Positions 15,848-23,784 of a DNA stretch of 32,843 nucleotides are shown one piece after another. Source of the DNA: Acidocella sp. (lineage in GTDB: Bacteria; Pseudomonadota; Alphaproteobacteria; Acetobacterales; Acetobacteraceae); contig JAQNCU010000002.1 of NCBI GenBank assembly GCA_029077775.1, positions 1 to 32,843 on the forward strand, in the 5' to 3' direction. The position numbers and the translations under genes are program-made. The notes under the pieces were generated by a model. The model had not been told where the DNA came from. It saw only the letters and a list, made by a program, of their open reading frames with translations, and did no database searches. Numbering within the stretch: the first letter of the stretch is position 1; every line of letters begins with the position of its first letter.

Positions 15848-17119
15848 TCAGGCCGGATAGGAAATGGTGCAGCCGGTCTGATCGGCCGGTAACGCGAGGG
15901 TGGCACCGGGCACGTAATTGAACACATTGAACATGTGCGGGTAGGTGCCATGCTGGTTGACCGAGCCCGGGAACATGCCCAGCAGAAGCTGATGGTCCTC
16001 AGCGCGGAACATCGGTGCGCTGGGTTGCAGCGCAATCTCGGGCGGTAATACGAGCCCTTCGAGCGCCTTGGCGACGGCGGGGGCGCCTGTGCTGCCCGCC
16101 TTGGCGCAAGCCAGGGCCAAGGCGTGGACCGAGACATAACCGAACCAGCTTCGGGCCGAGGGGTAGAGGCCGGGGTAGAGTTTTTTGTAGCGGGCCACGA
16201 ATTCCGCGACATGCGGCACGCCGGGCTGGTTCCAGTACCATTCAAACGTCCAGGTGCCATAGCGCGCGGCTTCCGGCAGGGCGGCGATCTGTTCCAGCTC
16301 AAACAGGGCACCGGCGACATGGACGGTTTTGTTGATGCCGAACTGGGTGATCTGCTTCATCGCGTTGATCTGGTCGTCGCCCGCCAGCAACAGACAGAGC
16401 ACATCCGGGGCGGCGGCTTTCACCTGGATCAGATATGACGAGAAATCCGTTGTGCCGACGGGCACCAGCGCGCCGCCGGCGATGGTGCCGCCATAGCCTG
16501 TGACCTGCTTGGTGTAATCGGCCTGCTCAGAATGGCCGAAAGCATAGTCGGTCGTGAGGAAATACCATTTTTTGCCAAATTTGTCATAGAGGGTCTTGCT
16601 GTCGCCGCCGGTCAGCATCCAGGTGGTGGAGCAGACCCGGAAGGTGGCCCAGTTACAGGCCGAGCCCGTGAGGCTGTCCACATGCCCGCCAGAGCAGACG
16701 AAAACGCGGTTATGGTCCATGGCGAATTTGGCGACGGCGAGCGAGACCGCCGAGTTGGTGGTGCCAATGAAGAAATCGACGTTATCCTGGTCGAGCAGGC
16801 GCGAGGCTTTGTCCAGCCCGGTGGCGGGCAGGCCGGCATCGTCCTCGACCAGCAGATCGACCTTACGGCCGAGGATGCCGCCCTTGGCGTTCAGTTCCAT
16901 GGTGGCCATTTTGGAACCCTTTATGGCGCTGTCACCGAGCACCGCGAAATTGCCGGTGGTGGAGTCGATGTGGCCGATTTTGATGGGGCCGGTGCTTTGT
17001 GCCATGGCCGCCATGGGCGCGGCGCTGAGCCCGGCGCCAATTCCGGCACCGATGGCGGCCCCGGATTTGAGCAGGCCGCGGCGGCCGACCTTGCCGGTTT
17101 TGGATGATTGGTCTGTCAT
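15848..17119 (-). CDS. ABC transporter substrate-binding protein (Peripla_BP_6, branched-chain amino acid/amide type), Tat-exported
   Basis: Periplasmic ligand-binding protein of 423 residues from the ATG at 17119. It begins with a twin-arginine signal: RRGLLK at 13-18, a hydrophobic Ala/Gly stretch, and a likely cleavage after AMA near residue 40. The mature part shows the family start IKIGHIDSTTGNFAVLGDS, KGGILGRKVDLLVEDDAG, and the second lobe with DYAFGHSEQADYTKQV and LIQVKAAAPDVLCLLLAGD. Binding proteins of this type take amides, urea, short amides or branched-chain amino acids; the ligand is unclear. The start at 17119 has a GGGGGAA stretch about 10 nt upstream and places the RR motif correctly; a longer frame to 17176 exists. 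First gene of the liv operon. Confidence 0.92.
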   Translation of the reverse strand: MTDQSSKTGKVGRRGLLKSGAAIGAGIGAGLSAAPMAAMAQSTGPIKIGHIDSTTGNFAVLGDSAIKGSKMATMELNAKGGILGRKVDLLVEDDAGLPATGLDKASRLLDQDNVDFFIGTTNSAVSLAVAKFAMDHNRVFVCSGGHVDSLTGSACNWATFRVCSTTWMLTGGDSKTLYDKFGKKWYFLTTDYAFGHSEQADYTKQVTGYGGTIAGGALVPVGTTDFSSYLIQVKAAAPDVLCLLLAGDDQINAMKQITQFGINKTVHVAGALFELEQIAALPEAARYGTWTFEWYWNQPGVPHVAEFVARYKKLYPGLYPSARSWFGYVSVHALALACAKAGSTGAPAVAKALEGLVLPPEIALQPSAPMFRAEDHQLLLGMFPGSVNQHGTYPHMFNVFNYVPGATLALPADQTGCTISYPA

Positions 17120-17354
17120 TTGATCATTTCCCCCAGTTATTGTTGCGGACCGCTGAACCGTGCCGGAATGAGACAAAGCGAGCCGGAGGCGCAGATCATT
17201 CGCGGCGCCAGGTCACGCGTAGCGAATTTTTATTTATCAGCCGGGCAGCACTTGGACGTTCCGGGCGATGTCCCCGCCCTTGTCATGGTGTGTTAAACGC
17301 ACAGGCCATTATGTCAATGCCAAGGCGGGATTTTCATGAAAGGCCGGGAGATTG

Positions 17355-18107
17355 TCAGCCAGGTTCGCCGGGGATGGGGGTGATTTTCTGGGCGGCGATG
17401 AGCGCGCTTGCCTGGGCAATGGCGGCATCGAGGGCGGTGATGTCGGTGCCTTTGGCGACGATGGCGACACCGCCCTCGGCCCCGCGCCGGAATGGGTAGC
17501 TGCCGAGGTCGATGCCGGAGAAACTGTCCTGAATGGCGGAGAGCCCGGCGGCGATGCTGCCCTCCATCACGCCGATGCCGTGCACCGTGCGCATGATGAT
17601 GGGCGTGCCCTGTGGCAGGCTGGGCTCCAGCGCCATGAACATCGCCTGCATGATCCGGGGCACACCGGCCATGACATGGACATTGCCGATGGAGAAACCA
17701 GGAGCGAGCGAGATGGCGTTTTCAATCGGCACCGCGCCGCGCGGCATGGTGGCCATGCGCTGGCGCGCGGTGTTGAACGCCTCGGCCCCCATGCGGGCTT
17801 GCATGAGGTCGAAAGTGGGTTGGTGAATTTCCCAAGGCATGCCAAACGCCGCCGCGATGCATTCGCTGGTGATATCGTCATGGGTGGGGCCGATGCCGCC
17901 GGTGGTGAAAACCAGGTCGAAGGCCGCCCGCAATTCGTTCACGGTGGCGATGATGCGCGCCGGGATATCCGGGATCACCCGGATTTCAGCGAGGTTGAGC
18001 CCGCGTTCCGCCGCGCGGCGGGCGATGAACTGGATATTGGCGTCCTGGGTTCGCCCGGAGAGGATTTCATTGCCGATGATGATGATCGCGCAGGTTGGGT
18101 TGCTCAC
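17355..18107 (-). CDS. CinA-like / molybdopterin-binding domain protein (competence/damage-inducible protein A N-terminal type)
   Basis: A 250-residue stand-alone MoCF_biosynth domain. IIIIGNEILSGRTQDAN at the N-terminus and FTTGGIGPTHDDIT at about 70 are the hallmarks of the CinA/MogA fold. CinA N-domains have ADP-ribose pyrophosphatase activity linked to NAD salvage; the C-terminal nicotinamide-mononucleotide deamidase domain of full CinA is absent here. Its start overlaps the stop of the GNAT-Nudix gene by 4 bp. The pairing with a Nudix domain fits a nucleotide-cleanup role, which is inference. Confidence 0.88.
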   Translation of the reverse strand: MSNPTCAIIIIGNEILSGRTQDANIQFIARRAAERGLNLAEIRVIPDIPARIIATVNELRAAFDLVFTTGGIGPTHDDITSECIAAAFGMPWEIHQPTFDLMQARMGAEAFNTARQRMATMPRGAVPIENAISLAPGFSIGNVHVMAGVPRIMQAMFMALEPSLPQGTPIIMRTVHGIGVMEGSIAAGLSAIQDSFSGIDLGSYPFRRGAEGGVAIVAKGTDITALDAAIAQASALIAAQKITPIPGEPG

Positions 18108-19129
18108 AGGAAATCTCTCAGCATGGGGATCAGCGGCCGGTCAGCCGGGGGCATAGGGTATTCGATAAGCCGCGTGGGCGCCACCCAGGCGAGCGCCTGG
18201 CCTTCACGCCCGGCGGGTGTGCCGCGCCAGCGGCGGCAGAGGAACACGGGCATCAACAGATGGAATTTCTCGTAAGGGTGCGATGCGAACACGAACGGGG
18301 CGAGGTCGGCGGCGTTGACCTCGATGCCTAGTTCCTCGGCGAGCTCGCGCACCAAAGCGGCTTCCGGGGTTTCGCCCGGTTCCATCTTGCCACCCGGAAA
18401 CTCCCACAACCCGGCCATTTTTTTACCCTCCGGGCGGCGGGCGAGAAGGATGTGGCCTTCGGTGTCGATCAGCGCCACGGCGGCGACCAGGGTGACCGGC
18501 AGCGTGGCTGGTGTGGCCTGGGTGGGCGATTGCGTGTCCCGGGGCAGGGTGAAAAAATCCACGGGAAGTTTTTGCCCGGGGCGGCACAGAAAGACCTGCG
18601 CGCCACGGCCCGCGCGGGTGAAGCCGATGCGGCGCAGCAAGGCCGCCGAGATGTCGTTATCGGCGGCGACGGTGGCGGTGAGCCGGGCAACCGGCAGCGC
18701 CGCGAAGGCCCATTCAATGAGGCGGCGCGCGGCTTCCAGCCCGTAACCTTGGCCCCAATGCGCGCGGCCCAGCCAATAGCCCAGTTCGGCCTGGGTGCCC
18801 CCGGCGGCCAGACGCAGACCGGCGCAGCCGAGCAAGGTGCCAGTTGCGGTGTCGAGCACGGCGAATTGTGTGGCGCGGCCCGCGAGATGGTCGGCGGCGG
18901 CGGCCTCGATCCAGGCGGCAGCGAGGTCCGCGGCGTAGGGAAAGGGGGCATCAGGCAGGCGGCGGCAGATGTCCCAGTCGTTGATCAGGCGGTGGAAGGC
19001 AAGCGTGTCGGCGGCCAGCAAGGGCCGCAGCGTGAGCCGCGTGGTTTGCAGCCGCAATGTTGGGGCATCCGGGGTGGGCAAACCGGGCGGGTGGGACTCG
19101 AAGAGATCGGGCATAATGGTATTCGGCAT
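18104..19129 (-). CDS. GNAT acetyltransferase - Nudix (MutT-like) hydrolase fusion
   Basis: 341 residues in two domains. Residues about 25-200 are a RimJ/RimL-type GNAT domain: RLTLRPLLAADTLAFHRL, the acetyl-CoA loop WGQGYGLEAARRLIEW near 125-140, and NDISAALLRRIGF at 158-170. Residues about 210-341 are a Nudix domain with a perfect box: G247-x5-E253-x7-R261-E262-x2-E265-E266-x-G268. The surrounding RRPEGKKMAGLWEFPGGK matches 8-oxo-dGTP pyrophosphatases (MutT). So it may hydrolyse oxidised dGTP and also acetylate an unknown amine. The start is ATG at 19129, or ATG five codons later. It is divergent from proA; a small hairpin (19132-19146) lies just upstream. It overlaps the CinA-like gene by 4 bp. 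Confidence 0.9.
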   Translation of the reverse strand: MPNTIMPDLFESHPPGLPTPDAPTLRLQTTRLTLRPLLAADTLAFHRLINDWDICRRLPDAPFPYAADLAAAWIEAAAADHLAGRATQFAVLDTATGTLLGCAGLRLAAGGTQAELGYWLGRAHWGQGYGLEAARRLIEWAFAALPVARLTATVAADNDISAALLRRIGFTRAGRGAQVFLCRPGQKLPVDFFTLPRDTQSPTQATPATLPVTLVAAVALIDTEGHILLARRPEGKKMAGLWEFPGGKMEPGETPEAALVRELAEELGIEVNAADLAPFVFASHPYEKFHLLMPVFLCRRWRGTPAGREGQALAWVAPTRLIEYPMPPADRPLIPMLRDFL

Positions 19130-19200
19130 AGGGCCTGGTTCAGGCCGGGTAAATTGCTTTTATGCGGCATGGTTGATCTTACGCGCCGGAGACGGCAACC

Positions 19201-20472
19201 ATGCCGCCCATGAACGCTGAGCCCGACCATAACGCCGCCGCGATGGCCACCGCCGGTGCCCGTGCCAGGGCTGCGGCCACCATTTTGGCGCGGACAGGCG
19301 GGGCGGCGCGCGATGCAGCGCTGCGGGCGATGGCGGCGGCCCTCGGCGACGCGGCGCCTGCGATTCTGGCGGCCAATGCGCGGGACATGGCGGCGTTTAC
19401 CGGCAGTGCCGCGTTTGGCGACCGGTTGCTGCTGACAGCCGCGCGGGTGGCGGCCATGGCGCAGGGTGTGGTCGATATCGCCGCCCTGCCGGACCCGCTG
19501 GCGCGCGAATTGGCACGCTGGTCGCGGCCCAACGGGCTGGAGATTACGCGCATCCCCCAGCCGCTGGGCGTGCTGGGCATGATCTATGAGAGCCGCCCGA
19601 ATGTTGGCGCGGATGCCGCGGCGATTGCGGTGAAATCAGGCAATGCGTTGATTTTGCGCGGGGGCTCGGAGAGTTTGCACTCCGCCCGCGCGATCCATGC
19701 GGCGATTTGCGCGGGGCTTCGCGCGGCGGGGCTGCCGGAGGATTGCGTGCAGATCGCCCCCAGTACCGACCGGGGGTTTGTCGCGGCGATGTTGGCGGCG
19801 AGCGGGGTGCTGGATTTGCTGATCCCGCGCGGCGGAAAATCATTGGTGGCGCGGGTGCAGCGCGAGGCGCGGGTGCCCGTGCTCGCCCATGCCGAGGGGC
19901 TGAACCATAGTTATATCCACGCACAGGCGGATTTTATGATGGCGCGGCAGATTTTGGGCAATGCCAAGATGCGCCGTCCTGGCGTGTGCGGGGCGACCGA
20001 GACTTTGTTGCTGGATGCCGCGATCGCGCCCGCTTTGCTGCCGCTGCTGGTGGCGGACCTAACGGCGCTGGGCTGTGACTTTCGGGCGGATGCGCGGGCG
20101 CGCGCGATCATGCCCGGGTTGCCCGCCGCCGGGCGGCATGATTTCGACACCGAATGGCTGGATGCCGTGCTGAACATCAAGATCGTGGACGGGGTGGACG
20201 CGGCGCTGGCGCATATCGCGGCGCATGGCAGTGAGCATACCGATGCGATCATCACCGAGGATGCGGCGGTGGCTGAATATTTCCTGAGCCAGCTCAGCAG
20301 CGCGGTGGGGATGTGGAACGCCTCGACCCAGTTTTGTGATGGTGGGGAGTTTGGATTCGGGGCTGAAATTGGCATCGCCACCGGGCGGATCCAGGCGCGC
20401 GGGCCTGTGGGGCCGGAGCAGCTGACCAGTTTCAGGTATGTGGTGCGCGGCACCGGGCAGATCCGGCCCTGA
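19201..20472 (+). CDS. proA: Gamma-glutamyl phosphate reductase
   Basis: Reduces gamma-glutamyl phosphate with NADPH to glutamate semialdehyde in proline biosynthesis. 423 residues, normal for the family. Visible are the IPQPLGVLGMIYESRPNV segment, the NAD(P)-binding NALILRGGSES region, VLDLLIPRGGKSLV, and the catalytic Cys263 in RPGVCGATETLL. The ATG at 19201 has GGAG about 10 nt upstream. proB is not in the window. nadD follows at once, its first possible codon overlapping the proA stop. Confidence 0.97.
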   Translation: MPPMNAEPDHNAAAMATAGARARAAATILARTGGAARDAALRAMAAALGDAAPAILAANARDMAAFTGSAAFGDRLLLTAARVAAMAQGVVDIAALPDPLARELARWSRPNGLEITRIPQPLGVLGMIYESRPNVGADAAAIAVKSGNALILRGGSESLHSARAIHAAICAGLRAAGLPEDCVQIAPSTDRGFVAAMLAASGVLDLLIPRGGKSLVARVQREARVPVLAHAEGLNHSYIHAQADFMMARQILGNAKMRRPGVCGATETLLLDAAIAPALLPLLVADLTALGCDFRADARARAIMPGLPAAGRHDFDTEWLDAVLNIKIVDGVDAALAHIAAHGSEHTDAIITEDAAVAEYFLSQLSSAVGMWNASTQFCDGGEFGFGAEIGIATGRIQARGPVGPEQLTSFRYVVRGTGQIRP

Positions 20473-21089
20473 TCCCAACCTATGGCCACCATTACAGGCT
20501 GCGGGTCGGGCTGCTTGGCGGCTCGTTCAACCCGGCGCATGGCGGGCATATGCATGTGGCACGTCAGGCGATGCGGCATTTGCGGCTGGATCAGATCTGG
20601 CTGATGGTCTCGCCAGGTAACCCGTTAAAGCCGCGCGCGGGCATGGCGCCGTTCATCGCGCGGCTAGCCTCGGCGCGGCGGGTTGCCGATGGGCGCCGGG
20701 TTATCGCCACGGATATCGAGCTGCGGCTGGGCACGCAGGTGACGGCTGAGACCATGCGGGGCCTGAAACAGCGATTTGCGCGTGTGCGGTTCGTGTGGCT
20801 GATGGGGGCGGATAATCTGCGCCAATTGCCGCGCTGGGGGCATTGGCTGGCGGTGATGCACGCCATGCCGATGCTGGTGCTGCCCCGCCCGGGGGCAACG
20901 CGCGCAGCCATTTCCGGGCAGGCGGCGGCGCGATTCTCGCAATATCGCTTAAAACCGCGTTGTGGTTTATGTCTGGCGACGGCAAAGCCACCCGCCTGGG
21001 TGTTGCTGCCGGGGCGGGAGAATTCACTCTCCGCGACGGCGTTGCGTCAATCTGGTTTGCGTCAGTCAATTGAAGGAGCTTTGTCATAG
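20469..21089 (+). CDS. nadD: Nicotinate-nucleotide adenylyltransferase, apparent CTG start
   Basis: Transfers AMP to nicotinate mononucleotide in NAD synthesis. The nucleotidyltransferase motif GLLGGSFNPAHGGH (HxGH at 24-27 counted from 20469) and the C-terminal SATALR (SxTxxR-type) motif are present, with WLMVSPGNPLKP and VWLMGADNL between. No in-frame ATG, GTG or TTG exists between an in-frame TGA at 20364-20366 and the ATG at 20550, and that ATG lies after the HxGH motif. The only near-cognate codon giving normal length (206 residues) is CTG at 20469, which overlaps the proA stop as CTGA. An ATG at 20482 is in another frame, so a one-base sequence error or a real frameshift near the start is the alternative. 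It lies between proA and rsfS. Confidence 0.88.
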   Translation: MIPTYGHHYRLRVGLLGGSFNPAHGGHMHVARQAMRHLRLDQIWLMVSPGNPLKPRAGMAPFIARLASARRVADGRRVIATDIELRLGTQVTAETMRGLKQRFARVRFVWLMGADNLRQLPRWGHWLAVMHAMPMLVLPRPGATRAAISGQAAARFSQYRLKPRCGLCLATAKPPAWVLLPGRENSLSATALRQSGLRQSIEGALS

Positions 21090-21178
21090 TCCGCCCACCC
21101 ACCCGAAGCACGGCCCCGCGCGGCGCGAAACCGGCCCGTAAAATTGCCCCGAAGGCCGCCGCCGAGGCGCTGCCAGCC

Positions 21179-21610
21179 ATGCCGGGAACGCCGCGCAAAA
21201 AAGCCAGTATCGCCGGGCCGCGCCGCAAGGCGGCATCACCCAAGACCACGGTGCCGGAGCTTGACCGGATGCAGGGGATCATCATCGCCTGTCTGGACAG
21301 CGACAAGGCCGAGGATATCGTGGCCATTGACCTTGCGGGCCGCGCCAGTTTCGCCGACCGGATGGTGATTGCAACCGGGCTCGCGGACCGGCAGATCGCG
21401 GCGATGGCGACGCATCTGAACGAGAAGATGGTGGAAGCGGGGTTCAAGAAATTGCGTGTGGAGGGGGCCTCGGGGACCGATTGGGTGCTGATCGATGCCG
21501 GGGATATCATCGTGCATCTGTTCAAGCCCGAGGCGCGGAGCCTTTATGCGCTGGAGAAGATGTGGGGGGCCGAGCTTGATGAGGCGGACGGGGCTGCGCC
21601 CGAGGGCTGA
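21179..21610 (+). CDS. rsfS: Ribosomal silencing factor RsfS
   Basis: Binds ribosomal protein uL14 and prevents subunit joining when nutrients fall. The DUF143 domain fills most of the protein: AEDIVAIDLAGRASFADRMV, IATGLADRQIAAMA, GASGTDWVLIDAGDIIVHLF and YALEKMWG. A basic, Pro/Lys-rich N-terminal tail precedes it. The ATG at 21179 is the first canonical in-frame start and gives 143 residues, but its Shine-Dalgarno is weak. A strong AAGGAG (21073-21078) lies 7 nt before an in-frame ATA at 21086, which overlaps the nadD stop; no ATG, GTG or TTG lies between. Translation from ATA would lengthen the basic tail by 31 residues. rlmH follows 17 bp later. Confidence 0.93.
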   Translation: MPGTPRKKASIAGPRRKAASPKTTVPELDRMQGIIIACLDSDKAEDIVAIDLAGRASFADRMVIATGLADRQIAAMATHLNEKMVEAGFKKLRVEGASGTDWVLIDAGDIIVHLFKPEARSLYALEKMWGAELDEADGAAPEG

Positions 21611-21627
21611 GACATGAGCGGGCGGCA

Positions 21628-22086
21628 ATGCGGCTGATCGCGATTGGGAAAGCCAGCCATGACGCGCCGGAGGGCGTTTTGTTTGCGCGGTACGCGGCGC
21701 GGATCAAACCGGCGCTGATATTGCTGGAACTGCCCTATGGGTATGGCGGCCCGGCGGAGATAAAAAAACGCGAGGCTGATGCGTTGCTCGCCGCCATTGG
21801 GCCGCAGGATTTCGTGGTGGCGCTGGATGGCGGCGGGCGGGCACCGGACAGTGCGGGCCTGGCCGTATTGTTCGGCAAATGGGCCGAGGCCGGGAAAAAG
21901 ATTAATTTCGTTATCGGTGGTGCGGAGGGGCTGGATGCCAGGGTGATCGCGCGCGCCGGGGCGCTGCTATCGCTCGGCCCCATGACCTGGCCGCATATGC
22001 TGGTGCGCCCGATGCTCGCCGAACAGATTTACCGCGCCCAGATGATCCGCGCCGGGCATCCTTATCATCGGTCGGGACGACCGTAA
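21628..22086 (+). CDS. rlmH: 23S rRNA (pseudouridine(1915)-N(3))-methyltransferase RlmH
   Basis: SPOUT methyltransferase acting on pseudouridine 1915 in helix 69 of 23S rRNA. 152 residues: MRLIAIGK start, LALDGGGR-type segment, the SAM-knot FVIGGAEGLD, and the C-terminal LSLGPMTWPHMLVRPMLAEQ and GHPYHR. It follows rsfS by 17 bp, as usual in this block. The last codons and the stop (TAA at 22084-22086) lie inside the first copy of a 26-bp tandem repeat, so the final residues RSGRP come from the repeat. Confidence 0.95.
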   Translation: MRLIAIGKASHDAPEGVLFARYAARIKPALILLELPYGYGGPAEIKKREADALLAAIGPQDFVVALDGGGRAPDSAGLAVLFGKWAEAGKKINFVIGGAEGLDARVIARAGALLSLGPMTWPHMLVRPMLAEQIYRAQMIRAGHPYHRSGRP

Positions 22087-22220
22087 GATTAAGATGGTCG
22101 GGACGACCGTAAGATTAAGGTGGTCGGGACGACCGTAAGATTAGGGTGGTCGGGACGACCGTAAGATTAAGGTGGTCGGGACGACCGTAAGATTAGGGTG
22201 ATCGGGACGACCGTGAGGGT
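22070..22220. repeat. 26-bp tandem repeat with palindromic core, five full copies plus one degenerate
   Basis: Copies start at 22070, 22096, 22122, 22148 and 22174, then a shortened degenerate copy at 22200. Each holds the 13-bp inverted repeat GGTCG-GGA-CGACC followed by GTAAGATTA. The last bases alternate between aaggt and agggt in copies 2 to 5, which points to duplication of a two-unit block. The array runs from the end of rlmH to about 38 bp before gpmI. Confidence 0.95.
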
Positions 22221-22257
22221 GGCCGGGGCGGGCGGGATCGCTTAAACCATTGGTATT

Positions 22258-23784
22258 ATGAAAGATCAGATTATGCCCAAACCCGTGATGCTCGTGATCC
22301 TCGATGGTTTTGGTTGGCGGGAGGAGCGGGCGGATAATGCGGTGGCGCTGGCCGCGACTCCCAATTTCGACAGGCTTTGGCAGACATCGCCGCATGCGTT
22401 TTTGACGACGTGCGGGCTGGTGGTGGGGTTGCCCCAGGGGCAGATGGGGAACTCAGAGGTTGGGCATCTGAACATCGGGGCCGGGCGGGTGGTGATGCAG
22501 GAATTGCCGCGCATCGATGCCGCGATCAAGGATGGTAGCCTGGCCAGGAACACGGAATTGCTGGCCTTTATCGCGCGGCTGAAAGAGAGCGGCGGCGTGG
22601 CGCATCTGATGGGGCTGGTCTCACCGGGCGGGGTGCATGCCCACCAGGATCAGGGCCTGGCGCTGGCCGCAATGCTGCACGCGCAGGGGGTTGGCGTGGT
22701 GGTGCATGCCTGGATGGATGGGCGGGACACGCCGCCCCAGGCTGGCGATGGCTATATGCGGGATTTTGTGGTGCGGCTGGGCGCGCATGGCCGGATCGGC
22801 AGCGTGATCGGGCGGTATTACGCGATGGACCGGGACCATCGTTGGGAGCGTGTGGCACAAGCCTTTCGGTTGATCGTGGATGGCGAGGGAACACCGTTTG
22901 AGAGTGCCGAGGCGGCGATTGCGGCCAGTTATGCAGCGGGGGTGGGGGATGAATTCATCCCGCCCGCCGTGATCGGGGGGTATGGCGGCGTGCGTCCGGG
23001 CGATGGGGTGCTGTGTTTTAATTACCGGGCGGACCGGGTGCGGGAAATTCTGGCGGCCCTGCTGGACCCGGCATTTGCCGGGTTTGCGCGGCCTGTACCC
23101 GGCTTCGCCGCGGCTTTGGGGATGACCGCCTACGCCGAGGCGCTGGCACCGCTGATGCACCATCTATTTGCGCCCCAGCATTTGGGCGAGATTTTGGGTG
23201 AGGTGGTGGCGGCCCATGGCAAGGCTCAGTTGCGCATGGCCGAGACCGAGAAATATCCGCATGTGACATATTTCATGAATGGCGGGCGGGAGGCACCCTA
23301 TGCCGGGGAAGACCGCATCATGGTGCCGTCCCCTAAGGTTGCGACCTATGATTTGCAGCCCGAGATGTCTGCCCCGGCGCTGACCGAGGCGGCGGTGGAG
23401 GCGATCGAGCGGGGGGTGTATGATCTGATCATCCTGAATTTCGCCAATCCGGATATGGTGGGCCATACCGGGGTGCTGGCGGCGGCGATGCGCGCGGTGG
23501 AGGCGGTGGATGCCGGGCTGGGGGCGATTGCGGCGGCGGTGGTGGCCCAGGGCGGCGCGCTGCTGGTGACGGCGGACCATGGTAATTGCGAGCTGATGCG
23601 CGATGCGGAGACCGGCGGGCCGCATACCGCGCATACGCTGAACCCCGTGCCGGTTTTGTTGGCGGGTGGGCCCGCCGGGGCGGTGCTGCATGACGGGATC
23701 CTGGCAGATCTGGCGCCGACATTGCTGGCACTTTTACAGATACCGCAGCCCGGCGCGATGACCGGTAGAACGCTGATCAGGTGA
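22258..23784 (+). CDS. gpmI: 2,3-bisphosphoglycerate-independent phosphoglycerate mutase
   Basis: Interconverts 3- and 2-phosphoglycerate in glycolysis/gluconeogenesis using two metal ions. 508 residues, typical. LVILDGFGW carries the first metal Asp16; the phosphoserine nucleophile is Ser66 in MGNSEVGHLN. HAWMDGRDTPP, the FNYRADRVRE segment, KVATYDLQPEMSA, NFANPDMVGHTG and TADHGNCE supply the remaining substrate and metal ligands. The start may be ATG at 22258 or 22273; neither has a strong Shine-Dalgarno. Upstream is the 26-bp repeat array; downstream the EnvC-like gene overlaps by 4 bp (GTGA). Confidence 0.96.
   Translation: MKDQIMPKPVMLVILDGFGWREERADNAVALAATPNFDRLWQTSPHAFLTTCGLVVGLPQGQMGNSEVGHLNIGAGRVVMQELPRIDAAIKDGSLARNTELLAFIARLKESGGVAHLMGLVSPGGVHAHQDQGLALAAMLHAQGVGVVVHAWMDGRDTPPQAGDGYMRDFVVRLGAHGRIGSVIGRYYAMDRDHRWERVAQAFRLIVDGEGTPFESAEAAIAASYAAGVGDEFIPPAVIGGYGGVRPGDGVLCFNYRADRVREILAALLDPAFAGFARPVPGFAAALGMTAYAEALAPLMHHLFAPQHLGEILGEVVAAHGKAQLRMAETEKYPHVTYFMNGGREAPYAGEDRIMVPSPKVATYDLQPEMSAPALTEAAVEAIERGVYDLIILNFANPDMVGHTGVLAAAMRAVEAVDAGLGAIAAAVVAQGGALLVTADHGNCELMRDAETGGPHTAHTLNPVPVLLAGGPAGAVLHDGILADLAPTLLALLQIPQPGAMTGRTLIR

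Noticed and set aside
22070..22220. CRISPR array
   Set aside because: The 26-bp units follow each other with no spacers and no cas genes are near; it is a plain tandem repeat.
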